A stretch of DNA of 31,723 nt, taken from positions 1 through 31,723 of the IMG/VR virus record IMGVR_UViG_3300028025_005247; one strand, given 5' to 3'. Positions 7,585-14,141 of the stretch are shown piece after piece (within the stretch, counting starts at the first letter, position 1; each line of letters starts with the position of its first letter). The notes beneath the pieces were generated by a model. It ran no database searches and had not been told where the DNA came from. It worked only from the letters and a program-made list of their open reading frames with translations. This stretch comes from a virus. A program made the translations under genes and the position numbers.

Positions 7585-8260
7585 AACAGACATCCGTCGC
7601 ATTATCAAAGAAGAAATATCCCGCGCCATAACTGAAAACAAACCTAAATTTAAACAAGGTGAGCATTTCAAATACATGGGTACTGATCACGAAGTAATCG
7701 ACGACAATGGATTTATAGTTACAGCAATGACTAAAAATGGTAACCGAGTTAAGTTAAACCACAACCAACTTAAAGCCATTAACGAATCATATCCAACCAC
7801 TAAATTACCAACACCTGGAACGTATAACGTTACATTCACTACAGAACGTAGATCGTCATTTGACGAGGTAGAACTTGACGTTACCGAAAACGACATTGAG
7901 GATGCTCGCCGTAGAGGTAGTAATGGATATAATTTTTGGAGAGATATAATCCAGCCATACGCGCCATTCTTTACTAGTCAAGACCGCATTAGTACAGTTG
8001 AAAAAGTAATCGAAAATAAAAAATCAACTAAATTAAACGAAGCATCCAATCCATTTTTAGATACAGAAGAAGGTGGATATATGAGAGAATATATTAATGA
8101 TGTAGTTGAAGATAGTATGGGTGGACCTGAAGATTTAGATTTAGATTACCGTTCTGATTTTAATATAGCTTTTGATTTAGCACTAACTCGACTTCAACAT
8201 GATCATCCTGAATTAGATTTCGATACTATTAAAGCCAATAAAGAAGCTTTTTGGCAATAA
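7577..8260 (+). CDS. Hypothetical protein with IIKEE N-terminus and added acidic C-terminal domain
   Basis: The protein has 227 residues. The start MNKTDIRRIIKEEISRAITEN is one of the clearest copies of the shared motif. Residues ~25-70 form a small beta module (KFKQGEHFKYMGTDHEVIDDNG) and ~80-150 a second mixed module. From about residue 153 (position 8035 onward) the DNA switches to T-rich, AGA/GAT/GAA codons, and the protein becomes an acidic helical domain (EYINDVVEDSMGGPEDLDLDY), which suggests a later-gained domain. It overlaps the cupin-like gene by 8 bases and is the last gene before a hairpin terminator. The function is unknown. Confidence 0.6.
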   Translation: MNKTDIRRIIKEEISRAITENKPKFKQGEHFKYMGTDHEVIDDNGFIVTAMTKNGNRVKLNHNQLKAINESYPTTKLPTPGTYNVTFTTERRSSFDEVELDVTENDIEDARRRGSNGYNFWRDIIQPYAPFFTSQDRISTVEKVIENKKSTKLNEASNPFLDTEEGGYMREYINDVVEDSMGGPEDLDLDYRSDFNIAFDLALTRLQHDHPELDFDTIKANKEAFWQ

Positions 8261-8312
8261 AATACATATAGACCGATTCATAGCCGGCCGATTTAATTAA
8301 CTTATGGAAGCT

Positions 8313-8350
8313 GTGGCTCCTTATACGAAAGTATTTGGAGCCACCTTTTA
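8313..8350 (+). terminator. Hairpin terminator with GAAA loop
   Basis: GTGGCTCC (8313-8320) pairs with GGAGCCAC (8337-8344). An inner stem ATAC/GTAT (8323-8326/8331-8334) closes a GAAA tetraloop, and a U-rich run CTTTTATTTT follows. This sits in the 121-nt gap after the small-gene operon and before the 8382 gene. Confidence 0.65.
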
Positions 8351-8359
8351 TTTTGCGTA

Positions 8360-8368
8360 TATTTAAAC
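8360..8368 (+). promoter_or_regulatory. Variant late-promoter-like site TATTTAAAC
   Basis: TATTTAAA ends 15 nt before ATG 8382, the same spacing as the TATTTATA sites elsewhere. It follows the hairpin directly, as expected for a new transcription unit. One base differs from the usual core. Confidence 0.4.
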
Positions 8369-8381
8369 ATAAATAAAAGTT

Positions 8382-8855
8382 ATGAATATATTTTACATTG
8401 ACGCTGACCCGAAACAGGCAGCACAACAACTTGCGGATTCCCATATCTGCAAAATGCAGATCGAAAGTGCACAAATGTGTAGCGTTGCCCATTGGGTAAC
8501 CGGCTCAACTGCGCCATACAAACAATCCCACACCAATCACCCATCAACAAAATGGGTACGTTCATCAATCCACCACTACAGATGGACGATTCAACACGGT
8601 CTAGAGGTATGTGCTGAATTTGAAAAGCGCTACGGTAAGCGCCATAAAACACAAGATGTGCTGGAATGGTTACGCGACAATGAACCGCGTTTACCTGACG
8701 TTGAATTCGTTGATCCTCCGCAATGTATGCCCGATCAATTCAAACAACAAGACACTATACAAGCATATCGTACATTCTATGTACAAGATAAAGTTAAAAT
8801 TAAACAATTAAAATGGAACAAACTAAACAATCAACCAACATGGATAAACGAATAG
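8382..8855 (+). CDS. Pyr_excise-like (pyrimidine dimer glycosylase family-like) phage protein
   Basis: The protein has 157 residues starting MNIFYIDADPKQAAQQLADSHICKM. The pattern, an N-terminal strand with Asp, a DxHxxKM helix, HPSTKWVRSS, a YGKRHKT segment, PPQCMPDQFK and a final YRTFYVQDK, matches the family that phage annotations place near pyrimidine-dimer DNA glycosylase (Pyr_excise). The proper T4 DenV active-site Thr2 is not present, because residue 2 is Asn, so glycosylase activity should not be assumed. It has its own promoter-like site and overlaps the FAD oxidoreductase gene by 16 nt from ATG 8840 (43 nt from ATG 8813), implying coupled translation. Confidence 0.65.
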   Translation: MNIFYIDADPKQAAQQLADSHICKMQIESAQMCSVAHWVTGSTAPYKQSHTNHPSTKWVRSSIHHYRWTIQHGLEVCAEFEKRYGKRHKTQDVLEWLRDNEPRLPDVEFVDPPQCMPDQFKQQDTIQAYRTFYVQDKVKIKQLKWNKLNNQPTWINE

Positions 8856-10147
8856 TATACATTGGTGCAGGTGTATCCACACAGTACGCCGTATTACATC
8901 TACTTAAAAATGGGTATGATGCTACTAAAATTACCATTATTGATAAAGGAAAAGACATCCATACTCGACTACCCGAGGATGTTATGACTGGAGCCGGTGG
9001 GTGCGGTACATGGAGTGACTTTAAGGTTATTCCATCATTCAACCAAGGAGGTATATTTTACCCACACTACTGTACTAACCAAGAATATGCTGAACAATTA
9101 TCCAAACAGCTATATGATTATATCGTAGAATACCATCCAGATGCATCTAAAATCATGTATACGGAACCAACGGATGAACCACAATATATCAAGGATTCAC
9201 CATTTGAGTTGCGTCAATCACCATGTTACCATTTAGGTACTGATTTTGGGCAACAACAAGTGAAAGCCATATTCGAGTACTTCGAGCAATGCGGTGTATA
9301 TCAAATATATAATGCTGAAGTTACTAGCATAGACGCACAACACAATCGCGTTATGTTTGATACTCAATACGCTGGGGAAACTGTACATAACTATACTGAC
9401 TACGATATATTAATTGTTGGTACAGGTAAATCGGGAATGGACTTCTTGTCGGATTTAATTGAGCAATACGACTTAGACACTACACCCAAACCAGCACAAA
9501 TTGGTGTACGTTACGAAACAGACGGAAAATATTTTACCGAACTAAACAAAATAGCATACGATTTTAAACTATACAAGAAATTCGGCGACGACAGTGCCCG
9601 CTCATTCTGCACAAACAATTTCGCTGCATTCGTAGCTGAGGAAGAAACATACGGAATGAAATCATTCAACGGACACGCTCATAAAGACCCAGACAAATAC
9701 AACGGCTTAACCAATTTCGGTATATTACTAGAGGCACGCGGAATCGAGGACCCATTTACATTCAGTAAACAATTAGTGGAATTCTTCCAAACCGAAGGCA
9801 AAGCAGCGTATTATTCACCTACAGACAGAACACCATCACAAACCGACCAAGGTGGATCTGTACCTGGATATAAAATTACGTTGGATAAATTCAAGGAAGG
9901 GTTCGGTAAATATGCCGACTACATCATGGAATTTATATCCGATTTAAACACAACATTTGGTATTGACGACAACTATATATTCTATTGCCCTGAAGTTAAA
10001 TTCTTAACCAACGAAATCACCCTAAACAAACACGATTTATCGCTACCAAAATACCCAAACATACATTTGCAGGGAGATGCAGCTGGTGCTCGTGGAATAT
10101 ACATTTCAGCCCTACACGGAATATACATCGCAGATTCGTTAATTTAA
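8840..10147 (+). CDS. FAD-dependent oxidoreductase
   Basis: About 435 residues from ATG 8840. The N-terminus MDKRIVYIGAGVSTQYAVLH is a Rossmann dinucleotide-binding fold (G9-A-G11-x-S13), with the acidic end of strand 2 in ITIIDKG. A substrate/FAD segment, VMTGAGGCGTWSDFK, follows, and the C-terminus has LQGDAAGARGIYISALHGIY, the second FAD-binding GD motif. This fits the uncharacterised FAD-dependent dehydrogenases related to geranylgeranyl-reductase-type flavoproteins. An upstream in-frame ATG at 8813 would add nine residues before the fold; 8840 is preferred because the fold begins at residue 4. The substrate is unknown. It is an unusual auxiliary gene in a head-gene region, cotranscribed with the Pyr_excise-like gene. 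Confidence 0.8.
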   Translation: MDKRIVYIGAGVSTQYAVLHLLKNGYDATKITIIDKGKDIHTRLPEDVMTGAGGCGTWSDFKVIPSFNQGGIFYPHYCTNQEYAEQLSKQLYDYIVEYHPDASKIMYTEPTDEPQYIKDSPFELRQSPCYHLGTDFGQQQVKAIFEYFEQCGVYQIYNAEVTSIDAQHNRVMFDTQYAGETVHNYTDYDILIVGTGKSGMDFLSDLIEQYDLDTTPKPAQIGVRYETDGKYFTELNKIAYDFKLYKKFGDDSARSFCTNNFAAFVAEEETYGMKSFNGHAHKDPDKYNGLTNFGILLEARGIEDPFTFSKQLVEFFQTEGKAAYYSPTDRTPSQTDQGGSVPGYKITLDKFKEGFGKYADYIMEFISDLNTTFGIDDNYIFYCPEVKFLTNEITLNKHDLSLPKYPNIHLQGDAAGARGIYISALHGIYIADSLI

Positions 10148-10159
10148 CCATATTTATTG

Positions 10160-10187
10160 CCATAACCCCTCAATACTTACGTTATGG
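10160..10187 (+). repeat. Inverted repeat, copy A of a two-copy element
   Basis: CCATAA (10160-10165) and TTATGG (10182-10187) flank a 16-nt loop starting CCCCTCAATA. A second copy at 19708-19737 has the same loop length and the same first ten loop bases. A TATTTATT string lies just before it (10151-10158). The ATG inside the right arm (10184) opens a 13-codon frame ending TAG 10225, too short to claim as a gene. Confidence 0.5.
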
Positions 10188-10238
10188 AAAATGAATGGGA
10201 ACAAGGCGATACTATCGAGTTCTAGTTAAACAGTATTT

Positions 10239-10258
10239 GGAGCCCCAATTGGGGCTTC
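10239..10258 (+). terminator. GC-rich hairpin without clear U-tract
   Basis: GGAGCCCC pairs with GGGGCTTC around an AATT loop (10247-10250). The bases that follow, ATATATTCAC, are not a strong U-run, so this may be a weak terminator or an mRNA-end/processing hairpin. The preceding AGTATTTGGAGCC matches the right arm of the hairpin at 8330-8342. Confidence 0.45.
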
Positions 10259-10286
10259 ATATATTCACATTAAAATAATAAGTTAT

Positions 10287-10829
10287 ATGGCTAAAATTGG
10301 TTTCACAGGAAGTGTATCTGTAGGTAAAACTACACTCGTAAACGCACTCAAACAACTACCTGAATTTGAAGGATATACATTCACCACTGAACGCTCAAAA
10401 TACTTACGTGATTTAGGTGTACCATTAAACACTGATTCGACAGTTAAGGGACAAATCATATTTGCTGCTGAACGTGCTAGTGAATTAATGTGCCCAAACA
10501 TTATTACTGACCGAACAATAATTGACGTAATAGCATTTACTGAATTATCCCGATCAATACCATTCTATCAAAAAGCAGATTTCCGCACACTAGCATATAA
10601 TTTAATTTCGGAATATGACTATATATTCTATATATCACCTGATGGCGTAAACATCGAAGACAACGGTGTACGAACAATTGACCCAGTATACCGAACATCC
10701 ATAGACAATGAAATTAAAAGCATATGTCGTAAACATGTAAGACAAATAAAAAACTACGCAGAATTGACGGGTTCCGTTGAGGAAAGGGTGCGCAAAGTTA
10801 AACAGACAGTATTCCCCACATATTTATAA
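10287..10829 (+). CDS. P-loop kinase, NadR/AAA_28-like
   Basis: This 180-residue protein starts MAKIGFTGSVSVGKTTLVNAL, a Walker A motif (G8-x4-G13-K14-T15). It then has TERSKYLRDLG, a central ITDRTIIDVIAF strand with Asp-Arg typical of nucleoside/ribosylnicotinamide kinases, and EYDYIFYISPDGV. The nearest recognisable family is the NadR-type or AAA_28 small kinases. A role in phosphorylating nicotinamide riboside or another nucleoside is possible but not fixed by the sequence. The partial nucleotidyltransferase at the window start could supply the second step of NAD salvage. The 3' end of the gene contains the promoter-like site for the next gene. Confidence 0.7.
   Translation: MAKIGFTGSVSVGKTTLVNALKQLPEFEGYTFTTERSKYLRDLGVPLNTDSTVKGQIIFAAERASELMCPNIITDRTIIDVIAFTELSRSIPFYQKADFRTLAYNLISEYDYIFYISPDGVNIEDNGVRTIDPVYRTSIDNEIKSICRKHVRQIKNYAELTGSVEERVRKVKQTVFPTYL
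10821..10828 (+). promoter_or_regulatory. Late-promoter-like site TATTTATA
   Basis: The site lies inside the last codons and stop of the kinase gene, ends 18 nt before ATG 10846, and has the exact core. The overlap with a stop codon means the coding sequence has been accommodated to the site or the reverse. Confidence 0.5.
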
Positions 10830-10845
10830 TTAAAAATATATTCAA

Positions 10846-11826
10846 ATGAAGAAAAATTACTTAATGGAAATCATCCGCGAGGAAATATCTAGTTACTTAG
10901 GCGAAAACGAGTCAATGTACGATTCACCACAAACACAACAGCGTGAAGTATACAGTATGTTGGATCAAGTAGAAAACTTAAAAAAGCTACGTGCTGACTT
11001 AGACGAGCAAATTGCACAATTAGAAGCTATTGCAAACACGTTTAACGTAAACGAAGATGCAGCAGCAAACAAAGCAGCAACTGACGCTCAACGTATGGCT
11101 ATTGATAAAAAAATCACCGCGTTGAATAAAACCAAACAAGAATTATCTAAACCGGGTGTTGCATTAGAAGAAGAGCAACTTGATGAAGAAACGTTAAACG
11201 AAATGCCATTCATTGGTGGTGAGAAAGGTGCAGAATTATTCGCAGCAATTAAAACAGCATCTGAGAAATTAAAAGACAAATTCCCAGACGCAACAGCAAA
11301 AGACATTTCAAAAATCATATTAAGTAAAAAGAAACGCCCTGAACTTGCACCTGAAGTAGAGGACGCGTTAATGGCACAAGAAGAAAAATATGGTGATGAC
11401 CCAAAATACACAGCTAATTTAGGTGGACCACAAACAGAAAAAGCAGTAGCTAAAGCATTGGGCGAATATGAGCCAGGACAACGTGGACGTAAAGCAACTG
11501 AAAAACCTGCAGTTGAACCAAAAGCAGCAAAAGCAAAAACAGCTCCTGCCGCTAAAGCAGAAAAATCTGCAGCCGAACCAACTACCACTACTACTGAACC
11601 AGTAGACAAAGAAGACGCAGCAGCATTAAAAGCAGCAGCAAACGTTAAAGGTGGTGCATTAACAGCTGGTGAAAAATACGGTAAGTTAAAAGCATCGTTG
11701 GACACTAAAACAGCTGAACTTAAAGCATTGGCTGGTTCAACTGACATGGAAAAACGTAAAGCATTAACCGCTGAAAAAATGCGTATTGAGGCTGCAATTG
11801 AAAAATTGAAACAAGTAAAAATGTAA
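10846..11826 (+). CDS. Ala/Lys-rich coiled-coil head-type protein
   Basis: The protein has 326 residues. It starts MKKNYLMEIIREEISSYLGEN, a strong copy of the shared I-x-E motif. Residues ~30-70 are a coiled coil (REVYSMLDQVENLKKLRADLDEQIAQLEAIA). The middle has a small module (PFIGGEKGAELFAAIKTASEKL ...AKDISKIILSKKKRPELAPE). Residues ~215-260 are an Ala/Lys/Thr low-complexity linker, and the end is again helical (AALKAAANVKGGAL, then MEKRKALTAEKMRIEAAIEKLKQ). It has its own promoter-like site. Composition and N-terminal motif suggest an internal or core head protein. The long reverse-strand open frame underneath is a compositional shadow. Confidence 0.7.
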   Translation: MKKNYLMEIIREEISSYLGENESMYDSPQTQQREVYSMLDQVENLKKLRADLDEQIAQLEAIANTFNVNEDAAANKAATDAQRMAIDKKITALNKTKQELSKPGVALEEEQLDEETLNEMPFIGGEKGAELFAAIKTASEKLKDKFPDATAKDISKIILSKKKRPELAPEVEDALMAQEEKYGDDPKYTANLGGPQTEKAVAKALGEYEPGQRGRKATEKPAVEPKAAKAKTAPAAKAEKSAAEPTTTTTEPVDKEDAAALKAAANVKGGALTAGEKYGKLKASLDTKTAELKALAGSTDMEKRKALTAEKMRIEAAIEKLKQVKM

Positions 11827-11832
11827 CAATAC

Positions 11833-12186
11833 ATGAACGACAGGGTAATCCATATTAATTTATCAACGGTAATACTATTATGTATTACCCTTGTTGTTTT
11901 ATTCATATCAACCAAATCATGCGGTTCAAACCCAACTGATTTAACCAATCAACAAACACAAATAGACAGTATATCTGGGGTTATCAACCAACTACAGTTA
12001 AAGCAACACAAACTAGATGGCACTCTAATCCACCACACTCGAAACATCGACTCACTCAACCATGCCATCCTAAATACCCAGCAACAAATATTAGACACAC
12101 GCTCATATTATGACAATAAAATTAAGGATATTAACCGTTATACTTTTACTCAACTCTATAGTTTTTTCGCAAACCGATACAAATAA
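11833..12186 (+). CDS. Candidate inner-membrane spanin-like protein (Rz-like)
   Basis: This 117-residue protein has a single N-terminal membrane segment (STVILLCITLVVLFIST, residues 11-27), then a long polar periplasmic part with coiled-coil character (QIDSISGVINQLQLKQ, NIDSLNHAILNTQQQILDT). This type II membrane layout, of this size, next to a second membrane/secreted protein that overlaps it out of frame by 77 nt, is the arrangement of i-spanin/o-spanin gene pairs used in phage lysis. No sequence family was recognised, so the call rests on architecture. Confidence 0.55.
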   Translation: MNDRVIHINLSTVILLCITLVVLFISTKSCGSNPTDLTNQQTQIDSISGVINQLQLKQHKLDGTLIHHTRNIDSLNHAILNTQQQILDTRSYYDNKIKDINRYTFTQLYSFFANRYK

Positions 12187-12538
12187 AATTTGTTTCCCGT
12201 ACCCTACCGCAAAACGTATAGCTATTGATCTAGTTAAAGGCGATTCAGCCATGGCTGAATTGAAACATACTCATGTACTTGTAGAGCAATATAAACAATC
12301 CCTAGTTGAACGTGATAGTGTAATTGACACATACCGTACTAAAACAGCAACATATATTCAAGAAATATCGTTGCGTGATACTACCATTTCACTTCAAAAA
12401 TACATGGTATCTGAACTCAAATCGGATGTTGAAAAAGCAAACATCCAATTAGACATATACAAAACAACCACTAAATATTTATCCGTAGGTTTAGTTGGTA
12501 CACTAGCGGTTATTTCATTTTTATTTTATTTAAAATAA
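12110..12538 (+). CDS. Secreted/membrane partner protein, spanin-like
   Basis: This 142-residue protein begins with a signal peptide (KLRILTVILLLNSIVFS, likely cleavage before Q21). It continues with ICFPYPTAKRIAIDLVKGD, a helical coiled-coil section (~45-115), and ends with a C-terminal membrane segment (YLSVGLVGTLAVISFLFYL). There is no clear lipobox Cys at the cleavage point, so it is not a standard o-spanin. An N-terminal export signal with a C-terminal anchor resembles u-spanin topology without the lipid. Its first 77 nt lie inside the preceding gene in another frame. I kept the early ATG because it gives the complete signal peptide. It ends one base before the terminase start. Confidence 0.55.
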   Translation: MTIKLRILTVILLLNSIVFSQTDTNKICFPYPTAKRIAIDLVKGDSAMAELKHTHVLVEQYKQSLVERDSVIDTYRTKTATYIQEISLRDTTISLQKYMVSELKSDVEKANIQLDIYKTTTKYLSVGLVGTLAVISFLFYLK

Positions 12539-12539
12539 C

Positions 12540-14120
12540 ATGCAAGACAATAAAAGTTTACGCCAAATAATAAAGGAGGAATATATCAAATGTGCATCGA
12601 GTCCTGCATATTTCATGAAGAAATATTGCTATATCCAGCACCCAAAACGCGGACGTATACAATTCCAACTATACCCATTCCAGGAAAAGGTACTTACCCT
12701 ATTCCAAGAAAATCCATACTCAATTGTACTTAAATCAAGACAGTTAGGTATATCTACCCTAGCATCTGGATACTCAGTATGGTTAATGCTATTCCATCAA
12801 GACAAAAATATACTTTGTATTGCCACTAAACAGGACACTGCAAAGAACATCGTAACCAAGGTGAAATTCATGTACGACAATTTACCTACCTGGCTACGCG
12901 AAAAAGACAAACCCATTGAGGACAATAAACTTACATTACGTCTTAACAACGGTTCACAAATTAAAGCAACCTCTGCATCATCCGATGCTGGTCGATCCGA
13001 AGCAGTATCTTTGCTGCTAATTGACGAGGCTGCATTCATTAACAACATCGGCGAGATATGGGCATCAGCTCAACAAACCTTAGCAACTGGTGGGGGCTGC
13101 ATCGCATTATCCACTCCATACGGTACAGGTAATTGGTTCCATCAAACATGGTTAGGCGCTGAAATGGGTGACAATTCATTCCTACCCATCAAATTACCGT
13201 GGAGTGTTCACCCTGAACGAGACCAGTCATGGCGCGATAGACAAGATGCGGATTTAGGTCCACGAATGGCGGCACAGGAATGTGATTGCGATTTCTCCAC
13301 ATCCGGTGACACTGTATTCACACCTGAGGACTTAGAGTTTTATTCCAAAACATATATCCGCGAACCACTAGAAAAACGTGGTGTCGACCAAAACCTGTGG
13401 ATATGGGAACCAGCTGACTATTCCCGTAACTACATGGTAGCAGCTGACGTTGCCCGTGGTGATGGTAAGGATTTCTCCACATTCCATATATTTGACGTTG
13501 AAACATTCAAACAAGTGGGTGAATATAGAGGTCAGTTAACCACAACTGAATTCGGACATTTACTAGTTGGTATAGCAACCGAATACAACAATGCATTACT
13601 AGCTGTAGAGAACGCATCCATTGGTTGGTCAACCATCCAAACCATAATTGATCGTGGATATCCAAATTTATACTACACACCAAAGGGATCTGCAGTTAAT
13701 TCATATTTCGACCCAGTAATGGATACAAGTAAAATGGTTGCTGGATTTAATTTAAATCAACAGAATCGCCCAGTAGCCATAGGAAAGTTCCAAGAAGCTA
13801 TGAGGGAACGAAGTGCTGTCGTATATTCATCTAGGTTATTTGAGGAAATGAAGGTATTCGTTTGGAAAAATGGCCGCGCTGAGGCACAAACCGGATACAA
13901 CGATGACCTAGTAATGGCATTTTCAATTGGTTGTTATTTAAGAGACACATCATTTAAAATGCGACAACAAGGAATGGACATGTCCCGAAGCATATTAAAC
14001 AGCATAAACACAACCACAAACCCATATGCAGGTGGATACATGAACGGTTCAAACCAAAACCAATTTAGTATACCAAACCCATACGGAAACGGTAGCGAGG
14101 ACATATCCTGGCTACTTTAA
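12540..14120 (+). CDS. 17: Terminase large subunit (gp17-like)
   Basis: The 526-residue DNA-packaging motor and nuclease. The ATPase half has a Walker A variant SRQLGIS (66-72), Walker B LLLIDEAAF (D162, E163) and a coupling motif ALSTPYG. The nuclease half has D303 in VAADVARGDGKD, E357 in AVENASIG and D455/D456 in NDDLVMAFS, the RNase H-fold acidic triad of gp17-type terminases. The N-terminus, MQDNKSLRQIIKEEYIKCA, carries the same motif as the small proteins upstream, before the start of the ATPase fold. It is close in length to T4 gp17 (610 aa) but shorter at the C-terminus. Portal follows after 21 nt with no gp18/gp19 between. Confidence 0.95.
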   Translation: MQDNKSLRQIIKEEYIKCASSPAYFMKKYCYIQHPKRGRIQFQLYPFQEKVLTLFQENPYSIVLKSRQLGISTLASGYSVWLMLFHQDKNILCIATKQDTAKNIVTKVKFMYDNLPTWLREKDKPIEDNKLTLRLNNGSQIKATSASSDAGRSEAVSLLLIDEAAFINNIGEIWASAQQTLATGGGCIALSTPYGTGNWFHQTWLGAEMGDNSFLPIKLPWSVHPERDQSWRDRQDADLGPRMAAQECDCDFSTSGDTVFTPEDLEFYSKTYIREPLEKRGVDQNLWIWEPADYSRNYMVAADVARGDGKDFSTFHIFDVETFKQVGEYRGQLTTTEFGHLLVGIATEYNNALLAVENASIGWSTIQTIIDRGYPNLYYTPKGSAVNSYFDPVMDTSKMVAGFNLNQQNRPVAIGKFQEAMRERSAVVYSSRLFEEMKVFVWKNGRAEAQTGYNDDLVMAFSIGCYLRDTSFKMRQQGMDMSRSILNSINTTTNPYAGGYMNGSNQNQFSIPNPYGNGSEDISWLL

Positions 14121-14141
14121 TAAACATAATTAAAACTATAT

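Noticed and set aside
8304-8366. 20-codon frame spanning the terminator hairpin
   Set aside because: It coincides with the hairpin and has no conserved features; the hairpin is the simpler explanation.
10184-10225. 13-codon open frame inside the intergenic element
   Set aside because: Too short to support; it lies within an inverted repeat that explains the ATG.
11088-11948. 286-codon reverse-strand frame
   Set aside because: It is opposite the Ala/Lys-rich 10846 gene and crosses into the next gene; the sequence is low complexity and has no leader or context.
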